46,881 nt of DNA from Magnetococcales bacterium WMHbinv6 (GCA_002753135.1 PDZV01000031.1:1-46881), one strand, 5' to 3'. Shown: positions 8,206 through 17,332, counted from the first letter of the stretch. Made by a program: numbers and translations. The notes: generated from the sequence alone by a model not told the origin.

Positions 8206-8856
8206 ATGACCACTTCTCCCCCCCCACGAGGCCGTCCACGAGACCCGGAGCGTATGAAACGGGTGCTGGAGGCGGCAGCCCAGCAGTTTTGTACTTTGGG
8301 CTTTGAGCGGACCAGTATGGGTGCGGTGGCGCTGGCGGCGGGGGTGTCGAAGGTGACCATCTACAGCTATTTTCCCAGCAAAGAGCTGCTCTTTGAGGCG
8401 GCGGTGGGCAGTTATACCGATCAGGTTTTTGCCAATCTGCCACCAGAAATTCTTGACCCGCAGCAACCTGCTCTGGCCCTCAGCCGTATCGGTGAGCAAT
8501 TTTTGCAGCTGATCCATTCCGATGCGGCCATCGGCATCTTTCGCGCCCTGCTCGGCTCCGCCGGACAACAAAACAGCGCCTGCCAGCTCTTCTATCGCCG
8601 TGGACCACACACATTGACGCTACAGGTCGCCCACTACCTGCAACAAGCCCAACAGGCTGGCACCCTCACCTTGAATGATCCCATCATCGCGGCGGATCAA
8701 TTTCTCTCCCTGCTCATGGGGTGTTCCCACCTGCAATCCCTCTTCGGGGTCGCCACCCCCAGCCAGGAACAACAACAACAGATTCTGCAACAGGGGGTTA
8801 GCTTTTTTCTCAACGCCTGCAGCAACCGTTCTGAGACCTCTCAAAATAGGCGTTGA
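8206..8856 (+). CDS. TetR/AcrR family transcriptional regulator
   Basis: A 216-residue regulator. The N-terminal helix-turn-helix is clear: GRPRDPERMKRVLEAAAQQF, then GFERTSMGAVALAAGVSKVTIYSYFPSKELLFEA (about residues 32-65). The C-terminal ligand and dimer domain resembles the AefR-like/C_7 group. The frame is open back to 8023, but residues before the ATG at 8206 look non-coding, and MTTSPPPRGRPRDPERMK is a typical TetR start. It lies 61 nt upstream of an RND efflux operon on the same strand, with a palindrome between them. It is therefore most likely the local repressor of that pump, released when a substrate binds. Confidence 0.93.
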   Translation: MTTSPPPRGRPRDPERMKRVLEAAAQQFCTLGFERTSMGAVALAAGVSKVTIYSYFPSKELLFEAAVGSYTDQVFANLPPEILDPQQPALALSRIGEQFLQLIHSDAAIGIFRALLGSAGQQNSACQLFYRRGPHTLTLQVAHYLQQAQQAGTLTLNDPIIAADQFLSLLMGCSHLQSLFGVATPSQEQQQQILQQGVSFFLNACSNRSETSQNRR

Positions 8857-8882
8857 CGGCGGGAAATGGTTGTGCCACACTA

Positions 8883-8904
8883 TACTGGACGATACGGTAC
8901 AGTA
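8883..8904. promoter_or_regulatory. Putative TetR operator in front of the efflux operon
   Basis: An imperfect 22-bp palindrome runs from TACTGGACG to CGGTACAGTA. Sixteen of 22 positions match the reverse complement, and the outer five base pairs (TACTG/CAGTA) are exact. It sits between the TetR gene and the efflux operon, 14 nt before the ATG at 8918, where a repressor would block transcription. TetR-family pump repressors commonly bind sites of this size and form. The assignment is inferred from position and symmetry. Confidence 0.55.
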
Positions 8905-8917
8905 AACAAATGGTAGT

Positions 8918-10375
8918 ATGATGACCTCTTCCCGTTCTGCAATCATGCTGTTGTCTCTCTTCTTCCTGGCCATGCTGCCCGCTTGTGGCCGTATCGGCGA
9001 CCGTTTGCCTGCCCTGGGCAGCGAAGCCCAATTCCGCCATACCCCGCCACAGACGGAGACGAGTGCTGATCTGACCCTGTGGTGGCAAGCCTTTGCCGAT
9101 CCGCGCCTGGTGCAGCTGTTACAACGAACGGCCCGCGCCAATGCAGAGGTGCGTATCGCCGTGCAACGGCTTCGCCAGGCCCGGCAAGGGGTGATCGCTG
9201 CCGAAGCCTCTCTGTGGCCGAGCCTGGATCTGCTTGCCTCGCATACCGACGCCCGCACCAGCCTGCCCAACTTTTTGAAACAGGGGGGGATGCCCGATCT
9301 GCAGAGCAAACGGCTCTCCCTCGCGGCCCAATGGGAGCTGGATCTGTTCGGCGGGCAGCAGGCGGCCCGCAGCGCTGCCGAACAAGAGGCGGCAGCAGCA
9401 CACTACGGCATCGCCGGGGCGCAACTGTTGGCGATCAGCGAAACGGCCCGTCACTACCTGCACTGGCACGGCCTGCAAGAGCGCATCAACCTGCTGCAGG
9501 CGGTGATCACCAACCAGGAAGAGGAGCGGCAACGGATCCGCAGCCAACACCGGGAGGGGTGGCTTGCTGAGCCGGAACTGGCCCGCGCCGACGCGGCATA
9601 CAATGAAACAGCGGCCCTGCTGCCCGCATTGCGCACCCAACAAAGCATGAGCGAACATCGCATCGCCCTGTTGAGTGGCGATGATCCCTCACTGCCGGTG
9701 CCGGAACTGCAACTGGCGGGAGTCTCTCCCTTGCAGCAGATTCCGGTGGTCAACCCCGGTCAACCGCTGGAACTGCTGCAGCGACGCCCCGATCTGTTGG
9801 CCGCAGAACGGCAGTTGGCTGCCGCTTCTGCCCGCTGGCAGGAGGCACGCAGCCAGCACCTGCCAAAAATATTTCTCAGTGCCCTCTTTGGCCGCCAGGC
9901 CCTGTTGATCAACCACAGCCTGCAACCGGGCACCTCCCCCTTCGCCAATGTGGCCGCCACCTTTAGCCTGCCCCTGCTGCACGCCGGAGCCATTGAGGCC
10001 AACATGGCAGCCCACGAGGCCCGCGAACAGGAACTGTGGCTGGAATACGAGAAAAAGCTGCACCAGGCCATCGAAGAGGTAGAAAATCTGCTGCTGGCCC
10101 TGCACGAAGAGCAGCAGACAGCCAGCCACCATGAGGCAAGCCGCCAGGCCCGCTGGCAGGCCAGCCAACGTACCACCTCCCTGTTGCGGGCAGGAGAGAT
10201 TGGCCTGATCCCCCATTTACAGGCGGAACGGGCCCATTTGGCCGCCTTGTTGAAAGTTAACGAAAGTCAAACACAGCGGGCCTTGTTGACGGTACAACTC
10301 TTCACTGCCTTGGGTGGTGGCTGGCAAACACTGCCGCAGCCGATCCCGCAACCGGAACAGGTATCTGCACCATGA
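8918..10375 (+). CDS. RND efflux outer-membrane lipoprotein (NodT/OprM family)
   Basis: A 485-residue TolC-type outer-membrane channel. The N-terminus has a lipoprotein signal with lipobox LPAC, so Cys23 would be acylated and anchored. Family features include DLTLWWQAFADPRLVQLLQRTARANAEVRIAVQRLRQAR, the WELDLFGGQQAARSAAEQEA segment, and the RRPDLLAAERQLAAASA repeat of the second half. These are the duplicated OEP domains that make the periplasmic alpha-barrel. It is the first gene of a three-gene pump operon; its stop overlaps the adaptor start by 4 nt. Together they would move drugs or metabolites from periplasm and cytoplasm to the outside. Confidence 0.94.
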   Translation: MMTSSRSAIMLLSLFFLAMLPACGRIGDRLPALGSEAQFRHTPPQTETSADLTLWWQAFADPRLVQLLQRTARANAEVRIAVQRLRQARQGVIAAEASLWPSLDLLASHTDARTSLPNFLKQGGMPDLQSKRLSLAAQWELDLFGGQQAARSAAEQEAAAAHYGIAGAQLLAISETARHYLHWHGLQERINLLQAVITNQEEERQRIRSQHREGWLAEPELARADAAYNETAALLPALRTQQSMSEHRIALLSGDDPSLPVPELQLAGVSPLQQIPVVNPGQPLELLQRRPDLLAAERQLAAASARWQEARSQHLPKIFLSALFGRQALLINHSLQPGTSPFANVAATFSLPLLHAGAIEANMAAHEAREQELWLEYEKKLHQAIEEVENLLLALHEEQQTASHHEASRQARWQASQRTTSLLRAGEIGLIPHLQAERAHLAALLKVNESQTQRALLTVQLFTALGGGWQTLPQPIPQPEQVSAP

Positions 10376-11484
10376 ATCGAACCTTATCCCTTTACCTGAT
10401 CTGTTTGACCACCCTGAGCGGTTTGAGCGGCTGCCGGGAGGAAAAAACGGTGCAACCGGCCAGCAAACCGGTGCCGGTGATCACGGTGCAGGCGGCACCG
10501 TTGCACACGAAAAGGGTGTTGCTGGGTACGGTACAGGCCCGTTATGAGACGGAAATGGCTTTTCGCACCGGGGGCAAAATGATTGCCCGCCTGGTGGAGG
10601 TGGGCGATACGGTCAAGGCCGGACAACCGTTGGCCCGCCTTGACCCTGCCGACCATGAACTGGCCCTGCAGGCTGCCGAGGATCAATGGCGTGCCGCCTC
10701 GGTGGATGCCACGCAAGCGGCGGTCGATGAGGCCCGCTTGCGTCGTCTGTTGAGCGACCGTTCCGTTGCCGACGCCGACCATCAACGGCAAAAAGCCAAA
10801 GCCGACGCTGCTGCCGCGCAACAGGCACAAGCCAGGCGGCAACGGGAACTGGCCAGTCACCAGTTGCAATACACCACTTTGCAGGCCGATCGGGACGGGG
10901 TGATTACTGCCATCCGTTTTGAGAGCGGGCAAGTGGTCAGTGAAGGAACCCCCCTGCTCACCCTGGCCAGCGCCGAGGGCTGGGAGATGGTGGTCGATCT
11001 GCCGGAATCGCTGGTCGGGCAGGTCGAGCGCTGGCAGGCCACGGCCCGTTTCTGGCCGAGCAATGTGCCGGAAACACCGTTAACCCTGCGCGAAGTGGCC
11101 GCCCAGGCCAACCTGCCCGCCCGCACCTTTCGCAGCCGTTTTCGTTTGCCACAAGAGGCCTCCCTGCGGCAGGCGGGGTTGCGTCTGGGCATGAGCGCCA
11201 CCGTCCATCTCACCCTGAGCGAGGCTTCGCCTGCCATTCGTCTGCCGACAACCGCTCTGCTGCAAAGTCACGACAAACCTTTCGTCTGGCTGCTGCATGG
11301 CCAGCAACTGCAACAACGACCGGTAGAAATTCACCGCCAGGAGAGCGATCATGTCTGGGTGGAGGGGGTGCAGGTGGGAGAACAGGTGGTGGTCGCCGGT
11401 GGGCAAAAGTGGGACGCCAGCATGCCGGTACGGGCCATGCCGATGGATGGGGCAGCATCAGGCAAGCGGAACGGCACCCCATGA
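10372..11484 (+). CDS. RND efflux periplasmic adaptor (HlyD/MFP family), lipoprotein
   Basis: A 370-residue membrane fusion protein linking the permease to the outer-membrane channel. The lipoprotein signal peptide ends in LSGC (acylated Cys21). The lipoyl half-motifs are ARLVEVGDTVKAGQPLARLDP and LQADRDGVITAIRFESGQVVSEGTPL. An alpha-hairpin lies between them (AEDQWRAASVDATQAAVDEARLRR and onward), followed by beta-barrel and membrane-proximal domains. Both ends overlap neighbours by 4 nt (ATGA), indicating translational coupling within the operon. It is the pump-specific partner of the permease at 11481. Confidence 0.95.
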   Translation: MNRTLSLYLICLTTLSGLSGCREEKTVQPASKPVPVITVQAAPLHTKRVLLGTVQARYETEMAFRTGGKMIARLVEVGDTVKAGQPLARLDPADHELALQAAEDQWRAASVDATQAAVDEARLRRLLSDRSVADADHQRQKAKADAAAAQQAQARRQRELASHQLQYTTLQADRDGVITAIRFESGQVVSEGTPLLTLASAEGWEMVVDLPESLVGQVERWQATARFWPSNVPETPLTLREVAAQANLPARTFRSRFRLPQEASLRQAGLRLGMSATVHLTLSEASPAIRLPTTALLQSHDKPFVWLLHGQQLQQRPVEIHRQESDHVWVEGVQVGEQVVVAGGQKWDASMPVRAMPMDGAASGKRNGTP

Positions 11485-14400
11485 ACCGCTTCAATCTCTC
11501 TTATTGGGCAGTCACCCATCGTCCACTGGTGCTGTTTCTGCTGCTGCTCACCCTGCTGGCCGGGAGCATCTCCTACCTGCAGTTGGGCCGTTCGGAAGAT
11601 CCGATTTTCAATGTGCCAATGATGACCGCCCTGGTCATCTGGCCCGGAGCGACCGCCCGCGAGGTGCAGGATCAGCTGCTCAACCGTATGGAACGACGCC
11701 TGCGCGAATTGGAAGGGTTTGATTTTGTGCGCAGCTTTGCCCGCCAGGGCTATGGGGCTTTGACCCTGCGCCTGCAAGGTCGTCTCAGCAAGCAGGAGTT
11801 TGACAACAGCTGGTATCAGGTGCGCAAAAAAATCGGCGATATACGCCGGGAATTTCCAGAAGGGGTGCAGGGGCCGTTTTACAACGACGAATACAATGAT
11901 GTCTACCTGGCTCTGCTGGCGCTGCGCGGCGAAGGGTTGAGCATGGCGCAACTGCTGGCCCAGGCGGAACGAATCAAGATCGAACTGCAGCGCATTCCCG
12001 CCCTCAACAAGGTGGATATTCTCGGCAAGCAGGCGGAAAAACTCTACATCGATCTCTCCCTCCGTCGCCTGACCGCCGCCGGCATCTCGCCCTTGACCCT
12101 GATCGATACCCTGAGCCGACAAAACCAGCTCAATGCAGCCGGTATGGTTGATACCGCCCATGATCGCCTCTTTCTGCGCGTCAGCGGTGCCTTGCAAACG
12201 GAACAGGAGGTGGCGGCTTTGCCAATCGAAGCGGGCGGGCAGTTGCTGGCACTGGGCGATATTGCCCATGTTCACACCGGATATGAAGAGCCACCCGCTT
12301 ATCTCATCCGCCATAACGGGCAGCCGGTGCTGGCCATTGGCGTCACCATGCACAGTCGGGCCAATATTCTGCAAGTGGGCAAAGAGCTGGATGCCCGCCT
12401 GCAGAGTTTGCAGGCGGGGTTGCCGGTCGGGGTCACTCTGGAAAAATATGCCAATCAGCCGCAGGTGGTGGACGAATCGGTCTGGGAGTTTGAAAAATCG
12501 TTCCTGGAAGCCCTGGCCATTGTTCTGGCTGTCTCTTTTTGGGCCCTGGGACGCCATGCCGGTCTGGTGGTGGCCGCTTCGGTACCGCTGGTTCTCGGAT
12601 TGGTGTTGATCGTCATGAAAGGGGCCGGCTGGAATCTGGATCGCATCTCACTGGGTTCGTTGATCATCGCCCTCGGCCTGCTGGTCGATGATGCCATCAT
12701 TGCCGTGGAAATGATGGTGGTCAAAATTGAACAGGGCTGGGACCGGCTGCAGGCCGCCTCTTTCGCCTATCAATCGACGGCCTTTCCCATGCTGACCGGG
12801 ACGCTGGTCACCGTGGCCGGTTTCATGCCGGTCGGTTTTGCCCAATCGATCGCCGGGGAGTATGCCGGAGCCATTTTCTGGATCGTCGGTATTGCTTTGC
12901 TTGCCTCCTGGCTGGTGGCAGTTCTCTTTACCCCCTACCTGGGCATGTTGCTGCATCCGGGGCAAAGCGTTCACCGCCATGAGGATCTCTATGCCACCCC
13001 TTTTTATCAACGGCTGCGCCGTCTGATTCTCTTTTGTGTCCGCCAGCGCTCTTGGGTGCTGATGGCCACCCTGTCGCTATTTCTCGCCGCCGGGGCGGGC
13101 ATGGGGCTGGTGCAGCAACAGTTTTTTCCCACCGCTTCCCGCCCGGAACTGCTGGTGGAGCTGCGTCTGCAGGAGGGAGCCTCGCATGCGGCCCTGCTAC
13201 GAGAGGTCAAACGACTGGAAACGCTGCTCAGCCAGGAGAGCGAGGTGCCCTACTTTACCGCCTATCTTGGTGCCGGTTCCCCCCGTTTCTATATGTCGCT
13301 GGAACCGGAACTGCCCAATCCCGGCTATGCCCAGTTTGTGATCATGACCAGCGGCAGCGAAGCCCGCGAACGGTTGCGCCAGCGCCTGATGACCCTTTTT
13401 GCCGAAGAGAGCACCTTTCCGCAAACGCGAGGACGGGTGTTGCGCCTGGAGTTTGGCCCGCCGGTCGGCTTTCCGGTCCAGTTTCGTGTCATCGGACCGG
13501 ATAGCCAAAGGGTGCGCGATGTTGCCTACCGGGTGCGCGATGCCGTGCGGCAAAGCCCCCTGGTGCGCGACACCCAGTTGGATTGGCAGGAACAGGTGCG
13601 TATCCAACGGGTGCAGGTCGATCAGCAGCGTGCCCGTCTCCTGGGCCTGAACAGCAGCGATGTGGCCACGCTGCTGCAAGCGGTGACCCAGGGCGTTCCG
13701 GTGACCCAAATCCGCCGTGGCGAAGAGTTGATCGATGTGATCCTGCGCGGTGAGACAAACGAACGTTTGGCCATCGAACAGTTGCCGGATCTGCCCTTTT
13801 TGTTGCGCAACGGCTCTTCTGTCACCTTGGGTGCCTTTGCCCAACTGCAGGCCGACTTTGAAGATCCGGTCCTCTGGCGACGCAATCGCCATATGGCCAT
13901 CACCGTGCGCAGCGACCTGGTCGATGGTGTGCAAGGCCCCTATGCCACCGAAGCCATCTGGCCCTCTCTGCAACCCATTATCGATACGCTGCCCCCCGAT
14001 TACCGCATCGAACAGGGGGGAGCCATCGAGGAGAGCGACAAGGCCAACCAAGCCTTGCTGGCGGTTTTTCCGCTGATGTTTCTGGTCATGTTGTCGATTC
14101 TGATGTGGCAGCTGCAGAGTTTTCCCCGCCTGCTGATGGTCTTGTTGACGGCACCGCTGGGTTTGATCGGCGTTGTTCCGGCCCTGCTGCTGTTCAACGC
14201 CCCTTTCGGTTTTGTTGCCCTGCTGGGGGTAATCGCCCTCGGTGGCATGATCATGCGCAACTCGGTGATTCTGGTCGATCAAATTGAACAGGAGATGCGC
14301 GAGGGTACCCCCCCCTGGCAGGCGATCATCGAATCCACCGTGCGCCGTTCGCGCCCGGTTCTGTTGACCGCCGCAGCCGCCATTTTGGCCATGATTCCCC

Positions 14401-14552
14401 TGTCGCGCAGTATTTTCTGGGGGCCGATGGCCATCGCCATCATGGGCGGCCTGATCATCGCCACCCTGCTTACCCTGGCCTTTATTCCGGCACTCTATGC
14501 CGCCTGGTACCGGGTCGAGGAGAAGGTCACCGCAGAGAAACTTGCTCCCTGA
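11481..14552 (+). CDS. RND efflux permease (AcrB/HAE1-like)
   Basis: A 1023-residue inner-membrane proton-driven transporter with twelve predicted membrane segments and two large periplasmic loops. Proton-relay aspartates are Asp403-Asp404 in LGLLVDDAIIAVEM. The lysine typical of TM10 in AcrB (AKNAIL) is replaced by Arg926 in GGMIMRNSVILVDQI, a conservative change. An upstream extension of the open frame to 11409 is rejected, because the ATG at 11481 overlaps the adaptor stop by 4 nt and gives MNRFNLSYWAVTHRPLVLF, the normal family start. It is the last gene of the TetR-controlled operon. Substrates cannot be inferred. Confidence 0.95.
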   Translation: MNRFNLSYWAVTHRPLVLFLLLLTLLAGSISYLQLGRSEDPIFNVPMMTALVIWPGATAREVQDQLLNRMERRLRELEGFDFVRSFARQGYGALTLRLQGRLSKQEFDNSWYQVRKKIGDIRREFPEGVQGPFYNDEYNDVYLALLALRGEGLSMAQLLAQAERIKIELQRIPALNKVDILGKQAEKLYIDLSLRRLTAAGISPLTLIDTLSRQNQLNAAGMVDTAHDRLFLRVSGALQTEQEVAALPIEAGGQLLALGDIAHVHTGYEEPPAYLIRHNGQPVLAIGVTMHSRANILQVGKELDARLQSLQAGLPVGVTLEKYANQPQVVDESVWEFEKSFLEALAIVLAVSFWALGRHAGLVVAASVPLVLGLVLIVMKGAGWNLDRISLGSLIIALGLLVDDAIIAVEMMVVKIEQGWDRLQAASFAYQSTAFPMLTGTLVTVAGFMPVGFAQSIAGEYAGAIFWIVGIALLASWLVAVLFTPYLGMLLHPGQSVHRHEDLYATPFYQRLRRLILFCVRQRSWVLMATLSLFLAAGAGMGLVQQQFFPTASRPELLVELRLQEGASHAALLREVKRLETLLSQESEVPYFTAYLGAGSPRFYMSLEPELPNPGYAQFVIMTSGSEARERLRQRLMTLFAEESTFPQTRGRVLRLEFGPPVGFPVQFRVIGPDSQRVRDVAYRVRDAVRQSPLVRDTQLDWQEQVRIQRVQVDQQRARLLGLNSSDVATLLQAVTQGVPVTQIRRGEELIDVILRGETNERLAIEQLPDLPFLLRNGSSVTLGAFAQLQADFEDPVLWRRNRHMAITVRSDLVDGVQGPYATEAIWPSLQPIIDTLPPDYRIEQGGAIEESDKANQALLAVFPLMFLVMLSILMWQLQSFPRLLMVLLTAPLGLIGVVPALLLFNAPFGFVALLGVIALGGMIMRNSVILVDQIEQEMREGTPPWQAIIESTVRRSRPVLLTAAAAILAMIPLSRSIFWGPMAIAIMGGLIIATLLTLAFIPALYAAWYRVEEKVTAEKLAP

Positions 14553-14612
14553 AGCGAAGGCCGTTATTGTGGGCAGTCCATTGCACTCACCGTCAACAGG
14601 AAATGGCCACTC

Positions 14613-15227
14613 ATGTCTTTAACGATCGATCTGCTCCGCCACGGCGAACCGGAAGGCGGTCCCATGTATCGGGGCTCTCTGGATGATCCCCTCAGTGAAA
14701 CCGGCTGGCAACAGATGGAACAGGCGGTGCGGAATCATCCCAACTGGCAGGCAATCTACACCTCGCCATTGATCCGCTGCGCCCAGTTTGCTGAACGGTT
14801 GGCCAACCGGCTCAAGCTGCCGCTGATTCGTGAAGAGGGGTTCCGCGAGATGGATTTCGGCGATTGGGAGGGCAAAACCAGCACCTGGCTGCTGCAACAC
14901 GATGCGGATCGTTTGACCCGCTTTTGGCGTGACCCTCTGCACAACCCCCCCCCAACGGGCGAACCGTTGTCAGAGTTTCATCTGCGTGTCACAGCGGCCT
15001 GGGAAACAATGGTCACCGCCCATCCGGAACAGTCGCTGCTGCTGGTGGCACACAGCGGGGTGATCCGCATGCTGCTCGGCGGGGTGGTTCTCAATATGCC
15101 GTTGCAAAATCTTTCCCGGATTGTGGTCGATTATGCCTCTTTGAGCCGGGTGCGGGTCGATCAGGTGGGCGGGAAACCGTTGCCGCGCCTGCTGTTCCAT
15201 GCCGCGCCAATGCCGGCAAGAGACTAA
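14613..15227 (+). CDS. Histidine phosphatase family protein
   Basis: A 204-residue phosphatase or mutase of the phosphoglycerate mutase-like superfamily. The catalytic RHGEPEGG motif is at residues 10-17. Other family boxes are PLSETGWQQM, YTSPLIRCAQFAERLA, FREMDFGDWEGKT (acid/base Glu region) and a second catalytic His in LLVAHSGVIRMLLGG. The FGDWEG form resembles alpha-ribazole phosphatase CobC and GpmB-like enzymes, but no cobalamin genes are nearby, so the substrate is open. It is preceded by AGGAA about 10 nt before the ATG and is convergent with the next gene at a gap of only 4 nt. Confidence 0.9.
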   Translation: MSLTIDLLRHGEPEGGPMYRGSLDDPLSETGWQQMEQAVRNHPNWQAIYTSPLIRCAQFAERLANRLKLPLIREEGFREMDFGDWEGKTSTWLLQHDADRLTRFWRDPLHNPPPTGEPLSEFHLRVTAAWETMVTAHPEQSLLLVAHSGVIRMLLGGVVLNMPLQNLSRIVVDYASLSRVRVDQVGGKPLPRLLFHAAPMPARD

Positions 15228-15231
15228 AAAC

Positions 15232-15861
15232 TTAACGAAAATCATCGCGATAGTGATACCGTTCGTGGCGACGCCGCGCATCACGTTGATAGAGGGTCGG
15301 GCCATAGGCCACCGCAGGCGGGGTAACAATAACCGGCGCTGACGGCGTCGGGGTAACAGTAACCGTTTGTCGGGGCGGTGCCATCGGTTGCACCAGCAAG
15401 GGTTGATATTCCACCAACCACCAGTAGCCATGGCGGTCACGACAAGCCAAGCCGCTCAACCGTTCCCGATGACCGTTGCGTATAGCCTGGATATGGACGT
15501 TGCGGCAATAATGGCCGTGCCGGTGGTGACGATGGATCGGTTGTGGCGTAATCTGATAGGTTACCTGATTGGCCGGATTGACCCAGGTGATGGTGTCGTT
15601 GAGATGGCCAGCATCCAGGGTTCGGTGCATCACGCCATGCCCCTGCTTTTGGGCTTCATTGCCGATGGCGTAGCCCAGCAAACCGCCAACCACGGCACCA
15701 ATGGCCGAATTTTCCAGCCGGTTTTTACCTGGTCCGGCCAGTGAACCGGCCAGGGCACCCCCCAAAGCGCCGACACCGGCACCATCCACGGCATCGGCCC
15801 ACAAACTGCCCGAGCAGACAAACAGCCCCAGAAACAGCAAGCCACGACAGCAACGGTTCAT
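15232..15861 (-). CDS. Exported glycine-zipper protein (17 kDa surface antigen-like)
   Basis: A 209-residue protein with an N-terminal signal peptide (MNRCCRGLLFLGLFVCSGSLWA). A glycine-zipper membrane hairpin follows: GAGVGALGGALAGSLAGPG and SAIGAVVGGLLGYAIGNEAQKQ, as in SlyB/Rickettsia 17 kDa-type proteins. The C-terminal half is His/Arg-rich, contains the box ERLSGLACRDRHGYWWLVEYQ, and then a Pro/Thr/Val-rich tail. The start at 15861 follows AGGGGG and is preferred to the upstream in-frame ATG. Likely location is the inner or outer membrane envelope. It lies just downstream of another small exported protein. The function is not known. Confidence 0.75.
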   Translation of the reverse strand: MNRCCRGLLFLGLFVCSGSLWADAVDGAGVGALGGALAGSLAGPGKNRLENSAIGAVVGGLLGYAIGNEAQKQGHGVMHRTLDAGHLNDTITWVNPANQVTYQITPQPIHRHHRHGHYCRNVHIQAIRNGHRERLSGLACRDRHGYWWLVEYQPLLVQPMAPPRQTVTVTPTPSAPVIVTPPAVAYGPTLYQRDARRRHERYHYRDDFR

Positions 15862-15871
15862 ACACAGCCCC

Positions 15872-16171
15872 CTAATAACGGGTGATGACCGTTTGATAGA
15901 CCACCGGTTGCGGATAATAGACAACAGTGGGCTGCGGATAGTAGACCACCGGGGCCGGATTGCGGTAGACAACCCGTGTCGGATAGGAGATGGCGTTGAT
16001 CACTGCGGTGGCAAGCAAAGCTCCGGCAGCAAAGGCCGACCAGCCATGCCCGCCACGCCCTCCCCGCCCAGCCTCAGCGCTTTGCGGCAGCACACAGGAA
16101 AACACCAACCCTATCGCAAAGGCAGTAACCATCCACAGACGCCGACCTTTACTGTGCCATGGACCGTTCAT
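15872..16171 (-). CDS. Small exported protein with PVVYYPQP repeats
   Basis: A 99-residue protein with a hydrophobic N-terminal signal or anchor (about residues 13-33, ending QSAEA), a Gly/Arg-rich linker, a second hydrophobic stretch (SAFAAGALLATAVINAI), and a C-terminal tail made of repeated VVYYPQP units. Tails of this type occur in small envelope proteins of unknown role. A strong AGGGAGG Shine-Dalgarno lies 7 nt before the ATG at 16171, which decides the start. It is 10 nt upstream of the glycine-zipper gene, so the two are probably co-transcribed. An insertion sequence lies about 110 nt upstream and may separate it from its original promoter. Confidence 0.7.
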   Translation of the reverse strand: MNGPWHSKGRRLWMVTAFAIGLVFSCVLPQSAEAGRGGRGGHGWSAFAAGALLATAVINAISYPTRVVYRNPAPVVYYPQPTVVYYPQPVVYQTVITRY

Positions 16172-16283
16172 AAACAACCTCCCTTGATTGTCCGCCAGAC
16201 AAAACCGCTGCCGCCTCTTTTGCTCTCCGTTCCGGCCTCTGGTTTCGCTTCCGAGAGGGAGCAAACGGCAACACCACTGTATG

Positions 16284-16291
16284 GAATTGTC
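16284..16291. repeat. Target-site duplication, left copy (GAATTGTC)
   Basis: The octamer abuts the left inverted repeat and is repeated exactly after the right one at 17357-17364. Choosing the repeat to begin at CTTGCC rather than CCTTGCC is what makes all eight bases match. Confidence 0.9.
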
Positions 16292-16315
16292 CTTGCCTAT
16301 CCGGTTGCTTGCCAA
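16292..16315 (+). repeat. Left terminal inverted repeat of the IS
   Basis: Twenty-four bases, beginning CTTGCCTATCCGG, identical to the reverse complement of 17333-17356. Identity ends abruptly after GCCAA, which defines the inner boundary. Confidence 0.93.
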
Positions 16316-16317
16316 AA

Positions 16318-17304
16318 TCATCCGGCTGGGTGAACCCACTCACCTCTGTAGAGCATGTCGTAGGTGGGTGATGGTGCATGCACCGCAAGTCCGAGAACCG
16401 AATTGAATGCCGTCATCGGGTAGAACCGCCGGTTGAACCGGAACACAAATTCGTTGAGGTAAGCCTGCAAATGATGCTGACTGACTCCGTGATGCGTCCC
16501 AAGCAACCAAGTTTTGAGATTCGAGAAGGCTATGTGGATCATTGGCAGGTGGGCATCGGTTCTTTCGGGATCCCCATCAAGTACCAACGGTTCGTGCTTG
16601 TATCCCAATTGCGCCAAGTCATCATAAGCTGCCCATCCATCTGTACGCACAACGGATCCCTTTGCCACACTTTCTTGCACAAATCCCGTGAGTTCGTTGG
16701 CTCCACGACCTGGCACGAGACGCAGTCGCAACCTGCCAGCATAAACTGTTCTTTTGTGCTTTTTGTCCTCGGCATCTGGCGTCCTGGTGCGCACTTCGAT
16801 GGCTCCAACGACCGTCGCTTTGTGGTGGACACCGCGCCCTTTACCTCTCGTGCGGCCGCCTACAAGAGTCTCATCCACTTCAACCGGGTATTGGTCTCCA
16901 ATAGCATCTCGCTCTGGTCGCACCATGCCGGCACGGAGCTTGTGAAGCATCTGGAATGCCGTCTCATAGCGGGACAGCCCCAGTTGCCGCTGAAATTGGA
17001 GTGCAGATTGCCCTGGCGTCTGTGTCGTCACAAGGTAAGCCCCCCAAAACCATACCGACAAGGGAGTGTGACTGGATCTCATGACGGAGGACGCCGTAAG
17101 CGACACGTTAGCGTGACAGGCCCGGCACCTCAACACAACCGATGCCCGCTTGGTGAACCGATAGGGTTCTCCGATACTCTCACATTTCGAGCACGAGAAA
17201 CCGCTTGGCCAACGCAAATGCTCCAAGTATCGTGCGCAGGCCTCGTCATCGGGAAAAACCTGTTGAAACTCAGGAAGTGTTGTTGGAAAGCCCCGTGGAT
17301 CCAT
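16318..17304 (-). CDS. IS1595 family (ISXO2-like) transposase
   Basis: A 328-residue DDE-type transposase, full length. An N-terminal zinc ribbon (FSCSKCESIG ... LRCRACHANVS) is followed by a helix-turn-helix region (LSRYETAFQMLHKLRAGM). The ISXO2 catalytic domain begins at VEVDETLVGGRTRGKGRG and continues with VVRTDGWAAYDDL and the family signature HIAFSNLKTWLLGTHHGVS. It ends with YLNEFVFRFNRR. Acidic residues Asp of VDE, Asp of TDG and the Glu of NEF are present. No frameshift is seen. It catalyses cut-and-paste movement of the surrounding element. Confidence 0.95.
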   Translation of the reverse strand: MDPRGFPTTLPEFQQVFPDDEACARYLEHLRWPSGFSCSKCESIGEPYRFTKRASVVLRCRACHANVSLTASSVMRSSHTPLSVWFWGAYLVTTQTPGQSALQFQRQLGLSRYETAFQMLHKLRAGMVRPERDAIGDQYPVEVDETLVGGRTRGKGRGVHHKATVVGAIEVRTRTPDAEDKKHKRTVYAGRLRLRLVPGRGANELTGFVQESVAKGSVVRTDGWAAYDDLAQLGYKHEPLVLDGDPERTDAHLPMIHIAFSNLKTWLLGTHHGVSQHHLQAYLNEFVFRFNRRFYPMTAFNSVLGLAVHAPSPTYDMLYRGEWVHPAG

Positions 17305-17332
17305 GCTGACAAGTTAACACCATTTCACCAAA

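Noticed and set aside
14613-15227. Naming the histidine phosphatase cobC
   Set aside because: Sequence boxes are compatible, but no cobalamin genes are nearby and several subfamilies share these motifs.
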